The position numbers were made by a program, and so were the translations under genes. A stretch of 64,000 nucleotides of DNA, taken from assembly GCA_973895155.1 (NCBI GenBank), contig OZ316892.1, positions 16,120,001-16,184,000 on the forward strand, given 5' to 3'. Under the pieces are notes generated by a model. That model did not search any database. It had not been told where the DNA came from and saw only the letters and a program-made list of their open reading frames with translations. This document shows positions 34,029-46,925 of the stretch, one piece after another (position 1 is the first letter of the stretch; every line of letters begins with the position of its first letter). This DNA is from Marsupella aquatica (Eukaryota > Marchantiophyta).

Positions 34029-34250
34029 CCCATTGAGTCCTGCATGCCAAGCTCACAAAATATATATCACCAACAAATCTTCTCACACATCAACCGTCAC
34101 AAGTTGCATTGTGGTTGATGCACAATAACAAAGGAACCAAAGAACTTCTCACGTATCAATCGTCGCAAGTAAGTTGCGTTGTGGTTGATACGTCTAAAAT
34201 CCAAATAGACGTAGCTTCCCTCCTTCTGCAATCAAACAAGAAGAAGGTAT

Positions 34251-34267
34251 CCCCGGCAGCGGCGCCA
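34251..34267 (-). other. Primer-binding site, unit 2 gypsy
   Basis: Identical to 11885-11901, matching tRNA-Asp with one mismatch, 18 nt from the LTR. Confidence 0.75.
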
Positions 34268-34285
34268 AAAACAGGACCTCACCTA

Positions 34286-36231
34286 TGTCACCTGCTTATC
34301 AAACGACTAACACAACAAACACCACATGGTTCCACTAAAAATCATTTGTATCGTATGACGGGGACGTGGAGGGACGCTATATGGATCAATTTCATACTAA
34401 GGATGAGTAGATTCGTTTCCGCTCCCGGAAATGTATTTTTTGATCAAGTCTACCGACTATACGTAATCTGCTTTTGATCAAGTCCCGTGGACTACCTTGC
34501 TTCTACTCCTCCTGGCCTTTGGCAAAGTGCTGTCACCACTCTCCCACTCACAGGGTCGACCAAGCCATGTAAGTTTCTCTAAATACTCATACTAGGGGAA
34601 GAACACAATCGTGCAACCAAGAGAGGGAACAACACACAAGAAGTCATGAAAATCCAACCGAATCAATATCTATTAGTGGCCAAGGTAACACATTGCATGG
34701 GCAACCCGGTCTCCTACCGTCTACCCAACTCCTGCCTCACGGGACAATGCGCCTCTCCACCTCAATACTCCGGATCAATTCCCTACTCTTGTTGAAGGCT
34801 AATCCTCACAAAAACAACACTAGACTGAGTTCCCCCCTTGCTCCTACCGGGGGCTGCTAGTTAAATACCGAAAACAACAATGCGTGAACACACAAGCCCT
34901 AGGGTGTGGCGGCGACCACTGCCCTGGCTGGCCGCCATCCGCTGGCGGCGCCGCTAACCTAAATGTTTTCTACACATGCGGCACACACATGCACCCCTAA
35001 TCCTATTGCTACCTAAGTGAGGCCAACGGTGCCTTCGTCGGCCCTCACACCAACTAAACAAAACTAGACTAATATCCTATGTAGGCCATGGCCTACCTTC
35101 CTACTACGGGGCGGCCAACACCTCCCACTACTCTGGCCATGGGAATAGCTGAAAGTAGAAGTTACTCGAAATTTGGTCCTGAGAAATTTTGCGAGTAGCC
35201 ACGACCATCCTGATCGTAACCCCGAAAATGGCTCCCAAAACGGACATCAGACGCCCGAGATATGGCCTACCGAGTCTCAAATCCTACCACGGCCAACGTC
35301 ACTTCCAAATCGTCCGTACGGTCCCGGCCCCCCATCACGACATCAAATTGAGGTACCCTGGCCATGGCCACATGCCCTGACTTGGCCGGGTCACCCTCCT
35401 GAAGTCCGTACGGACGTCCGTACGGCGCCGAACCCTCATTTTTTCACAAAAATGCTCCGGTCTATATCTCTCTCATTTGAACTCCGTTTGAGGCGTGTCT
35501 TACATCATTAGATTCAGCTCGACGAGCTCCTTCCAATAAGCCCATGAGTTCTTGATTTTCAGAAGATTGAAAATTTCGACTTTTGTGTGGCCAAGGTCCG
35601 TACGGCTCCCGTACTAACTGTCATCTAATTGCTTGCTTGTAGTAAGATCCTCATCTATGGATTGGCCACTAGAACCCACACTGTCCTCCTGGTCGGGGTC
35701 TCATTGGGCTTGCCCTCCGGTGGCCAGGGCCTCTCCCCTCAGGCCGCCTTACTGTTGGCCAACACCCTCCTTGGCCGGCTTGCTGCCTTGCAGGGCCTGC
35801 CACCCAGGTCGACTTCTTCCTCCCTGGCCGGCTTGTTGTTTGGCCGGCACTCTATTGGTTGGCCGACACCCAAAAGTGATGCTTGGCCACTCTCGCCTTT
35901 CGACCCGGCCCCCATTACGTTAATACTGGGGCCGCTTAAAAATAAAAAGATAGGAATCCCCTAACGCCTACATGGAAGGGCATTAGGGTACATGCCTTGT
36001 CTTGCCCCGGCCAGTGGCCAACCCCCCCTTATCCTGAGGCTTGGCCGACAACTAAAATTAAGAGGACATAAAAACCATCAACACTCACCTCATCTTATTG
36101 TACGTAAACTATCTTTGGCGAGGTTGTAAGAGAACAAAAGCAAAAAAAACTTGACACAAATCTATTTATTTACATGTGTGCGTCACTACTACCCTTTAAA
36201 ATCATTCCTTGGGACCATTGGCCCCGTCACA
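34286..36231 (-). repeat. 5' LTR of the unit 2 gypsy element
   Basis: 1946 bp, followed by TAACA at 36232-36236. All four CCGTACGG palindromes are present. Confidence 0.94.
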
Positions 36232-36761
36232 TAACATGTCACTTAACGGAAGGCAAGTCCTAGATTAGGACTTATATGGTCATTAGGACCGTAGCCGTAG
36301 CGTAAAGTAGTACAAATAGCCATCTTTGCCATTATGAATAGATTAGGAATAGGTTAGTTACAAATTAAGGGAAGGAAATTATTACAATCGGCCAAGGTAC
36401 GATGGCGGCGGCAAAGTAAAAATCCGTTAATAGATCATGCTTGGACCGAGACACCCAGCTTTGAGCCATTATCAACGACTAAAACGGCCTCGCCTTCTCA
36501 CGCTTGAGCTCACCCTGGCACCTCCATAAGAGCTGAGTTGATGGCGCTGCGGCCCATTTTCTCATTCATACCTTTCGGAATTCACGGACGCTGCCACTCA
36601 CTCTCGCATGTTGCTCGGGTCGAGCTAACTTTTACGAGGAAATTATCGAAGGTCAAGAGCGGATTGTGGTGAGATTTTGTTAGGGCGAGGAAGACCTCCA
36701 CCAACAAGCAAAATTGCCAGGCGGGGACGCGGACTCGACAAACCAAACTACAAAGGTTAGT

Positions 36762-37448
36762 ATGACCCTTACAGCTTTGGGATTTTGGAACTTGTTTGGT
36801 GAGGTAGGTGCTAAGTTCTTCGAGACTTACTCGTACTCTTGCCCCGAGAGAGCCACCTACAAATGAAGATACGCAAAGTTGGTGGCCAAGGTAGCGCAGG
36901 TTAACTGTGAGAAGACAGCCATCACTAGGGATTCCAGCTACAATGAGCTACGAGACTACATCACCGAGCTGTATCTGAGCGAGGAGGGACTTAGATCGAT
37001 AGCAGAGGCGATTCTTGAAGTCCCCGCAAAGTTCTTTAGGCTGAAGGGCAGCCAGAGGCTGACTCAAGCGGAGTTCGACAAGATCTCGGGTTACATCGAC
37101 CAGCAGATTGCAGCCGAGAAGCACAAAGAAGACATCAGCAGACAACAGGAAGCGGCGCGTAATCTCACGTTTCTCGGGGAAAGCTCCAACACCTTTGACT
37201 GGGATATGGCTACTCCAACGGCACCCCCGACCACTTGGCCTACGACTACCGGCGTACCGCCAAACCAAACCCGGGTCCCTCCAATGAACACCACCGAGTG
37301 CTCTTCAGGTTCCGATGGACGAGTTAGTCCGCAGCTCGAGCAGCGTTCTCGGAAGCGGTGTCGTCGGGAAAAATGTTTGACAACTGAAGTGGAGTGTCCT
37401 GGATCTAGTCAACTTGCTTGTCCGAGTCAGAATGTAGTAGTACTCTGA
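36762..37448 (+). pseudogene. Unrecognised ORF, unit 2
   Basis: Copy of 14396-15082 with the same internal TGA. It differs by an Arg to His change near 37124 and an Arg to Trp change near 37236, both from C-to-T or G-to-A transitions. The body, Thr/Pro linker and basic cluster are unchanged. See the unit 1 entry for the description. Confidence 0.5.
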
Positions 37449-39974
37449 TTGTGAAGGAAAGGAAAAAAAGAGAAACTGAACTTGAGTTAAAGGTTAGTGA
37501 GACAAAAGAGGAATAAAGAGTGGAGAATGAAGCTTAGACTAAAAGTAAATAGGGCAATTATTGTGGTTGAGACACGTGGCATCCCGTGAGCACGTCTCAT
37601 AAGGGTCAGTTTGAAGTGGAGCGCGTGACGAGGAACGGGAGGAAGGAGAAACGGCCAAAGGAATAAGGGGCAGTTAGAGGGATTCTTGGGTAAAAAATGG
37701 AGGTGAAGAGGTTGAATTGGATGAACTGAAAAGAGGGTTAAACAGAGAGAGGAAAAAGGACGCGTGAGTTTTCTAGGCAAAAGGTGATTGCTGGCGCATT
37801 GTGGCGATGTTACGGAGCTTTTGATTTTCCATGGAAGAGAGCTATTATTGATTGTGTGGAGCTTCCGGGTAGAGGACACGCACAGCCATTGTGGTTTGGT
37901 GCTTGAAGTTGTTGCCGGTGCAGGTGATTCGGCATCCAGTGGAGTGGGAAGAAGAAGTGGAGATGGCAGGGTGATTGGCGGATAGCGTTGCGGGTAGTTA
38001 TGGAGATTCAGAAAAGACACAGAGGAGAACTTGGCGATGGTGAATAGGGAGGAAGGGTGGAAATCGATGAACGAAAGAGGGTGTATGTGTTTGCGCAAAG
38101 GAAGAGAGAAAGAGGAATGAACTGAGGGGAGTGACGAGCGCAAGTTGGTGAGAAGAAGGGAAGGAATTTGAAAGAAGAAAAGGAACATCAGGATCGAAGA
38201 GGATGGAAGTAATTTGATGTCGAGAGAAAGGACGCTAGGGAGAGCTCGTAAGGAAAGAGAGGGAATTTAACAGCCGAGGACAGGGATTTTGGAGGTGAAA
38301 GTTTTCAAGGGAAGGTGTGCGCGCGTGATCAGAGTCGAGAGCGCTATGCAGGTTCGAGGGGAGAGGATTGAATGATAGCCGATTGTGAGCAGATTGTGTG
38401 TGGCTGTTGATCTCGTCTTCGGATGAACAGAGCGATGTGGTCCCAGGTGACATGAAATGGAGAGGATTCATAGGTTGAGATCAGAGAGTGAAGGAATGGA
38501 GTCGAAAAATAGGAGCTTTTGATAGGAGTTCAGAGAAAGAAGTGGAAATCAATGGAGAGAGAAGAGAGTGTGTGTGTGCGATCTGCTTCGGAGCTTTCAA
38601 GTGAATGAGACGACTTCAGGGGAAAAGAATGGTGTGACAGGGATGAGTAATTTCTTCGGGAATTCAAAAGTGAGAAAATGGAGGACGGTGTGTTAAGCTT
38701 ATTTGGGATTTTTCGGGAAGAAAAAAGAGGAGAAGGGAAAAGCTGCCGATCATTGAAGAGAACTGGAGAAAGTTTCTTTTTTTGAAGAAGCGCAGACCGA
38801 TAACGATACGGTGGTGAAAGGAATTTTGGGAGAATGTCACTGGGAAGTGGAGATCGGCTGATGGGAGCAAATGTGAAGGAAAGCGAATGGATTGAGGTGA
38901 ATGCGTGGAAGCTTTCCAGTGAAAGAAGTACAGGCAAATGAAGGACGAATGGCTAATATGAATGTAAGGTGGCAGTGAAAGATCAAAGTTCGTGGTGGGA
39001 AGGTTTCTTTCGAAGAGGAGAACCGAGGGAAAGAGAATGTGTATCAAAAACAGGAATATGGTGAATGAGGTTATTTGTGAAGTAAATAGGAGTAACAGTA
39101 CAGAGGAGATATTCGGGCTACTAAAAGAAGAGCGATGAAGTTGAATGAAAATTGAGATCAAGATAAACGAAAACAAGCAAATAACCAGCCTGGAGAATTG
39201 AGACTAAGGACAAAAGTGGAGACGATGAACAGACAAGGGAGGATGAAGGTGTTTGCAAGGCAGAGAACGAAAGCTGTTTTGTTCGATCTCATTCAAATCA
39301 CGGTTTAAAGCTGCAGAATGACCTTTCTTAAATGTAAAAAGGAAAGCAATAAGAAGCGGAGGAAGATGGCGTCCAGAATCTCATGGATGATAGAATCGTA
39401 AAGGAAAGGTTAATCAGTGGTTCGAAGAAAATGATCGCTGTAACAAAATGATTAGTTTGAAGATGTTTTCCCCCCCAGAAGATCTGATGAGAAAAGAGCT
39501 TTATACAGAAAAGTAATGAAGTACTAAACAGGAGCTTCAAAAGAAGACAAGAGCCGCAGTGTTATGAGGAGAGTGAGCGCTTGGACGAGGGAAAGTAAAA
39601 ATTTAACTTGAAGAAGTAGATTGGTGATAGAGGAAGCTATATAAATTGAAGTATTTAGCTAAACTAGGGAAAGAGAGGGAAAGACGGTAGAATGGCTGCA
39701 GGGAGGAATTTTTTTATGTTGTCGGATTGGAAAGACTTGGAGACTAGACGAGTAGAAAAGAGATGTGAAGAGCAAAAAGAGCAGGGAAGGAAGGCCGAGA
39801 AAGAAGAGGCAAAACGACGATTGAAGTTATGTAAAGAATGCCTTGGAGTAACGATTGATGACTAGATAGGGGAACGTGGAAAATTCTGATTGAACCTGAC
39901 CTTGAGACCTGAACTGAGCTGAGTCGTGGCCCATATGAGGAAGAGCTGACAAGAATGACTTTGTAGACTTCAAA
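37449..39974. other. Purine-biased tract, unit 2
   Basis: Copy of 15083-17608 with only a few substitutions. It includes the TATA candidate at 39638-39645. Confidence 0.6.
39692..39865 (+). CDS. 57-codon ORF, Lys/Glu-rich, unit 2
   Basis: Identical to 17326-17499. Identity adds little support for coding, because the two units are so alike throughout. Confidence 0.3.
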   Translation: MAAGRNFFMLSDWKDLETRRVEKRCEEQKEQGRKAEKEEAKRRLKLCKECLGVTIDD

Positions 39975-40315
39975 GATGTTGTAATTTAAGTCTTTCATAG
40001 AATGAATAGGATCGAGCTGAAGGAGCGGAGAAGAGCGGTGAGAGCGGTGAGAGCTTGAGCATCTCACATTTGCGTTCCGGGTTTACACAAGTTTAAGATT
40101 TTTGGTAAATACGTCGTCGGTCTCATTGGATCCAGGAGCGTCAGAGCTCTTTCTCGACACCTTTTGCGCTGTGATAGATTGCATTCAGACTAACTTCTGA
40201 GCATTTGAGGTAGGACGATGCTGTAGCGGAGTCTCTGGTCTTGGTAGTCTCAACACAGACATTCGTTACGGTCCTTGGATCCTTTGCGCTCACTATTCTG
40301 AAGCAACATTGAACT

Positions 40316-42883
40316 ATGGATTACAATTGGCGCACTGGAATGGATACTCGTGCATATGCCGGTCGAGGGCCTGGTAGACTCGGTGCTGCTTCGTCTGGAA
40401 GAGGATTTGGCAGGAATCGGTATGGCACTTCTTGGAGGAATGATGGCTCACCCTTGTCTGAGGGGGGTAATACACGTGATGGAGATGAAATCAGGAGGGG
40501 TATAGGAGGAAATGTGCCCAGCAGATTCTCTATGCAGGATGCGCGCGGAGGACCGAAGAATGCACCCTACGACCTTTTTGACAACTCGGCAAAGCATGAC
40601 CGAAGACCACCAGCTTAACAGCCTCCAAGGATTTCTCGATTCATTCCTAGAAATGGTCCTTCGTGGGCTGATCAAATGGATGCAGATTTTCAAGAAGCTG
40701 TTGTCGTTGAGGAGAGACCTCTTGCTTCCCCGTCGGGTGCGTCGATTCATTCCTAGAAATGGTCCTTCGTGGGCTGATCAAATGGATGCAGATTTTCAAG
40801 AAGTTGTTGTCGTTGAGGAGAGACCTCTTGCTTCCCCGCCGGGTGCGGATGCTGCTCCTCACTTGGGACCTCACCCTGTCTCTGGAGATCGCCGGAACAA
40901 CCCTATGCAGCCTGAATCTTCACGTGAGCGCTGGGGTGAACGTAGAGATCCTGATCTTGGAATATTGAGGAATTACAGGGGATTGGAAAACAATGCTGAA
41001 CCTACTTCCAGCCGTCAGCAGGCTCACTGGAACACGTTTGCTCCCATCCATGAACACGACAACTTTTCTGGGGAAAATTCAGAAGCATGTTTGGATATTC
41101 TGAAGACAATCTTGAACAATTCCAGGAAAGATTGGCCGAATAAGCTCCACACTACTTTCAAGTGGTCATTCGATGAGGCGGCCCTTTAAGTTTCGGAGCT
41201 CTACAATTGCACCATGATGTGCTACTTCACTGACCGCACTCCTCTGCTTCCAGTCTTTCGTGATTGGGTTGAAGGCATCTTCATCAGCGACATGGGTTGG
41301 CCGGTTTCGCAGATTAAATTTGTGGGCAAGAATTTTTACATGATTTTGTTTGTTCACCCGGAACACAGAGATGTAGCTTTAGAGCTGGCCCCATTTTTCA
41401 TGGATCGGAAATTTGTCCACACTTTCCCGTGGGAGCCTTCTTTTGATGTGCGAAGTGAAACTTACACCAAATTACCTGTCTGGATTGAGATCCCTTTCCG
41501 TGCTCTGGTTCTTGAAGGTTGTCGGAAAAGAATCGCGGAATCCCTTGGGAAACTCCTTTATTATATCCAGGGAGACGTTCGAAGCTCTTTTCCTTGTGAT
41601 CGTGCATGTATACTTTGGGATACGTGTCGCGAGATCCCTCAAAGTGTTGGAATCAAGATCATCGATGATATCACTATCTGGCAGCCAGTCACGTTCAAGA
41701 ACATTCCCTACCACTGTTTTAGATGTAATGAACGGGGCCATTTAGCCAGACAGTGCAAAGCCTTTGAAACAGAGGAGATTAAAAACGACGAACCTGAACC
41801 AGATAGGACACAAAATGAGGCGGACGAGAAGTATGCTTCTGACAGGGTGGCTCCTCGGTCCTCTGACTCTATTCACGTTGAGTCTGGGGGGGGTCCCTTT
41901 GGGTCCCTCTCCTCGGGCACCGGAAGAGGTCCTTGCAACAGCTGGTGCTGGCGCGGCTAGGGGATCTTCGACTGCTAGCCCTCCAGGGGTTGTTCCTCTT
42001 GATCCTACAGTTGAGAGAAATACCCTTAACATTGGTAATATCATTGCCCTTTCTAGAGGGGGTAGTGTTATTAGCCCCAGGTCACCTTTGAATCAAAATC
42101 AGACTTTGTCCCCGGCTACTGTTTTGATTGATAAAGTGCGTTCTCCCAGTATTGGCACCCCGGTGGGGATTGAAGAATCTTCTCCTTCTACCACCATCCT
42201 TCCGACTCCCCTGGCTGATCATTCCACTGAAAATCGTCCTCCGCTTCTTAGAGACAATGCTCTCTTTGAAGATCATAGTTCACAGGATGCATGTTATCCC
42301 TGGCGCAGTGGATTGGCCTGCTATAGAGAGAATATCTGATTCGCAGGCTTTGAGGAAGCATGGAGCAGCAGAAATCAACAAGCAGGACTCCCTAGTTGCT
42401 GTACCGAGTCCTTCCTCTCTTGCAGTGGAGCCAACTTCAAACACAGATTACATGGATATTCAACCTGCCACTGATGTCGAGGAGGCTTCTCTGCGGGGTG
42501 GATCTGATATAGAGATGTCAAAATATGAGGAATATATTTCTAAGAGCCAGTTAAAGAAGGAGCGAGCAAGAAAACTAGAACTTCGAACTCCACCTACCGA
42601 CCAGAAGAAGAAGGACAAAAAGGGTGTCAACAAGAAGGGATGCTCTCTCCATTACCCTGCTCGAGAACCTCCTGCTCCGGACTCTTTAATTCGGACGCCT
42701 CGGCTGCTAACTCCAATTCGGTCGTCCCGACTTCCCTGGGGCGCCGTGCCAAATAAGTGCTTCGAGAATCTGTTTTGGGCTTTCCTCAGGATCTGCTTAT
42801 CTGCTGATCTGCATTTTCTGTTGGGATGGCCTCTCTCGTTTCTTGATTCTTACGAGAGTTGGAAGAACATTTTGAAAACTAAA
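40316..42883 (+). pseudogene. LINE1 ORF1, unit 2, with an extra frameshift
   Basis: As in unit 1, but the G run after the Ser/Pro tail begins has eight G (41886-41893) instead of seven. The frame from 41214 therefore ends at 41960 instead of running to the equivalent of 19971. The DUF4283-like part and the CCHC knuckle (about 41715-41756) are complete. Confidence 0.85.
40636..40847. repeat. 106 bp tandem duplication in LINE1 ORF1, unit 2
   Basis: Units 40636-40741 and 40742-40847, as in unit 1. Confidence 0.9.
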
Positions 42884-45800
42884 ATGGATAATGAATTGTA
42901 TATAGCTTCATGGAATGTCTGTGGTCTGTGCGAATCGAACAGGAAACATGTGGTGAAAAATTGGATTATTTCGCTCAAGACCACATTGACTGCCTTAGCT
43001 TTACAAGAGGTTAAAGCTGATAGTTTTAGACTAGGTCTAGCGCTTCAGTTGATTCTACCTTCCTATCAATATTTATCTGCTGAGCCAGATGACGGACGCG
43101 GGGGTACTTCGTTACTTATTCACCCCTCTCTTTCTATCACTCAATCTGGAGTAGTAGACAAAGGCCGTGCTGTGTGGGTGCGTGTTTCTCACCCTTTGGG
43201 AAACTTTGGTCTAGTAAGTGTGTATGCACCTAATCTCCCTCGAGACCGTGCTCTACTGTGGCATGAACTCAAAATATCCCTTCCTCACGACAACTGGATT
43301 ATCTGTGGGGATTTCAATATGACTGAAAGCATAAATGATTCGTCTGGTTCATCGCCACTGATCAGAGGAAGGGAGGCAGAATTTTGGAGGTTTTTTAAAA
43401 TGAGACTTGATTTGGAGGATGCTATTGGTGTTACTCGGAGCTTTCGTGGCGCAAACTTCACTTGGCGACGGAAAATTAATGGGTCTGTGGTGCAGTCTAG
43501 ACTTGACCAATTTTACCTTAGTGGAAAAAGCTGGTGGACAGATTCGGTTGTAGAACTTTGTCACAAAGGAGGATCTGCACTTTCGGATCACGATCCTATC
43601 GTTCTTCACTTCCGTCTTTCTAATGTGGAGTCGGGAACGACCTCACACAAATCCTCCTATTTCAAGGCCAATGTGGGGCTGCTCAGAGTTGAAGGCTGTT
43701 TGGAAAAACTTTGCGGTGCATGGGAGGTGCAAGAAGATCGGGTGGTGGATCCTCACCTTTGTTTTTATCTGGCTAGTTTGAGGCTGCGGGAAAAATACAA
43801 GGAATTACAATCCGCACCACTTGCCCGAGAGGTGGAAATCTCTCTCTTGAGGAATCGTCTGTGAACACTTAAGGTAGCCCTTATTAGTTCACTGTCTGAA
43901 TCAGACATCGCTGATTTTGCTACTGTGGACGATCAGGTAAGAATAGCTGAACATGAAGAGGCACAAATGGGCAGGAGACTCTCACGGATCAAATGGCTGG
44001 GGCACGGAGACGAACCATCTAAGTTCTACTTTGCTACGGTCAAGGCTAAAAGACTCAGAGAAAACATGTCTATGCTACTTCTTGATAATGGCGACATACT
44101 AACTCAAGAGGATAGTATTCTGAAAGAAGTAGAAAAACAATATTGTGCTCTTTACGAGGCGCCGGAGGATTTGGCTTTTAGTACTTCGTTTGAAGTCAGA
44201 GAAGCTAGACGCAAACTCTTTGCTAACACTGGTAAGTCGCTTACGGCAACTGGAATCCCCCCCATCGATGGAGGAGATTCGTTCTACTCTTTGGTTACTT
44301 CCGGCTGACAAAGCACCGGGACCTGATGGTATCACTACCGAAGTGTACAGATCCTGTTGGCACTTTATGAAAGAAGACATTTATGAGATGATTCTGGATT
44401 TCTGGAGAACAGGAAAATTTTCGGCTAACATGAAGGAAGGTGTGATCAAATTGATCCCGAAGAAACCCGATAAAAGATGTTTGAAGGACTGGCGCCCTCT
44501 TACTATGCTCAATACCATCTACAAGGTTGTGGCTAAGATCTTGGCTTTATGCCTTAAACCACTTCTACACAAGCTTATTAGTCCTCAGCAAACCGGATTC
44601 ATTCCGGGCAGGCACACTTTAGAAAACATCTCGGTTGCCTGGCTGACTGTCGACTGGATACGAGTTAACAAGAAAAGCTCTCTTTTTCTTATGTTGGACT
44701 TTGAGAAGGCCTTCGACAGAGTCTGCCACTCCTACATCTGGGAAGCTATGCATTTGCTTGGACTCGGTAGTCACTACATTAGTTTAGTGAGATCCTTACT
44801 CACTGGCGCGGGCTCCAGGGTTCATTTGAATGGCATGTTCTCGAAGGAAATCCAGTTGCCCGTTATCTCCTCTTTTATTTGCGATTGCTACTCAACCTCT
44901 CATGGACTATCTGGATCAGGAGATTCTGCATGGACGACTGAGAGGTATTCAAATCTCTGAGGCCCTCATGATCTGTTATAGATTATTTGCAGATGATCTT
45001 GGATTGTTCATTCCTGCATCTGAAGAAGATTTCAATAAGGTCACGGAAGCAATTGCTTGTTACGAACTTGCATCTGGTGCTCGGCTCAACTTACGTAAGT
45101 CTATTGTCATTCCACTTGCATTGGAGGAGATTCCGGAATGGCTGGTTAACACTAGTTGCAAGATCAGCGGGAAAGGGGGAATTCAGAGATACCTTGGTGC
45201 GCCTATGGGATGGGACCTTTCTTCCTCGCAACTCCACACCTTCTGTCTTGACAAGATTAGTTCTCGACTTTCTGCTTGGGCCACCCGTTTTCTTTCTTTC
45301 ACAGGACGCACTATTCTTGTTAAGCATGTATTGCAAGCTATTCCTATCTATCATATGATGTTCCTCAGAAGCTCCAACTCTTTGGCTAAGACTTTGGTGG
45401 CTCTCTGCCGTGACTTCCTTTGGGGATATAATGAGAATGGTGGACGGAAAATTCCCCTGGTAGCGTGGAAGACGATGGCACGGCCTAAGGTGGACGGTGG
45501 CCTTGGGTTTAAGGACTTTCGCAGTCACTCTGACGCTTTACTCTGTCAATGGTTCACCCGTGCTCTGGATTTCCAAGTCTCTGAATGGGCTAGGCTTTTT
45601 GGGGAAAATTTGAGATTGGCAAAATGGAGGAATGCTAAGCGCATCAGGAGAAATAGATACTCTCTCTCTGATCGACTATTGCTCTGTTACCCTCGTTCTT
45701 TTGGCTGTCTCTTTTACACGGGTAGTTTGTGGAAGGCTTGGGAGTCTCTTTGGCTGCACCTTATACTCTCACCGGGCGTTTCTGGCGTGGCATGCTGGTG

Positions 45801-46767
45801 GAGCGTGGAGGATGTTGTGAGATGCCTGGAAGGTTTTCAGCACCTACAGGATGACATGATTTGCTCCATTATCAAGATGTGCGGGAGGATTGGAGTAAGG
45901 ACGATGTCGGATTTAAATGGTTCTCATGACTCAGTTGTTCGAACCTTTTCTACTAAAATTGCAAGAATACGTGGTGCTGACTCTGCAACGAGAGAGCTTT
46001 GTTTAGCATTCGTGGACAAAATCAAAGGTACTGTGGATTGCTTTGGAGATCTCCAAGCTCGTGCCGCCCAATGGTGTTGGTCTGACAAACGTGAACGGCT
46101 GAAGAGCTTCACCCTGTCCAATGCACGTATGTATCAGATGATTCGACCCAAAGGCTCTGATTCTCTCAGGCTCAATGGGATTTGGAGCATTTCTTTTTCT
46201 GACCTCGAATGGAACAATTTCTGGAATGCTCTATGGTCATCTGATTTACCGTTAAAAGGCCGCTTATTCCTTTGGAGATTAGCTGCTCAAGGGTTATTCA
46301 CTGGAACACGAGCTAGAAAGATTGGTAAAGGAGATGGAAGTTGCCTACTGTGCACCAATGTTCTTGAAACAATTCCTCATCTTTTCTTCACATGTCCCTT
46401 CGCTAAGAGGTGCTGGCAGCTAGCTGGGTGGATTTTTCCGGGAGCCACTTCTTGGAGACATTTGAATTTATTCTCTGTCTTGGAAGTCACTGGATGCACC
46501 AAAATTGAGAGAACCATTCGGGTCTTTGTGGTTTACCACGTGCTGTGGACTCTCTGGCTGGCACGGAATGAGCAGCTTTTTAATCGTGTCAACAGTAGAA
46601 GGTTTAATCTGAATCTACTCCTTTCAGATATGTTAGACTCCTTGCATGGCCTCTGTGAAGCCTTGGGTCCCAGTAGAAAACATACTAGATTACTGCGAGT
46701 CAAAGAATTAGTCCGTCAGGAACGTCTTAGGTGGGTTACTCGTCCAGACGCATGGCTTTTTAGTTGA
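42884..46767 (+). pseudogene. LINE1 ORF2, unit 2
   Basis: Same domains and same lesions as 20516-24399: a TGA ending the first frame at 43862-43864, a C-run slip near 44260 and loss of part of the RT block near 44858. The catalytic FADD is at about 44986-44997. It carries Met for Leu near 46138. Confidence 0.93.
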
Positions 46768-46888
46768 AGCAATACTTGTTTATGCATTCTACTTTAGTTG
46801 GCTAGGAACACTTCTTTGTGCCCTAATTTGCACTTAGGTGCTCATTATGGCCGCACCTGGATCACACTATGCTGCCCACGCTTATGTT

Positions 46889-46925
46889 GCCCTGTTGGGC
46901 CCCCCTTCCCGTGGGTTTTCGCGGG
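46889..46925 (+). promoter_or_regulatory. Paired 3' hairpins of LINE1, unit 2
   Basis: Identical to 24521-24557 and likewise just before the A-rich tail. Confidence 0.6.

Larger units (their letters stand above)
25756..36231 (-). mobile_element. Ty3/gypsy LTR retrotransposon, unit 2 copy
   Basis: The same element as at 3394-13865, in the same place within the unit and with the same imperfect target duplication (TAACG, TAACA). It came by duplication, not by a second insertion. Both its LTRs share a C where both unit 1 LTRs have a G (27030 and 35560 against 4677 and 13194). Confidence 0.93.
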
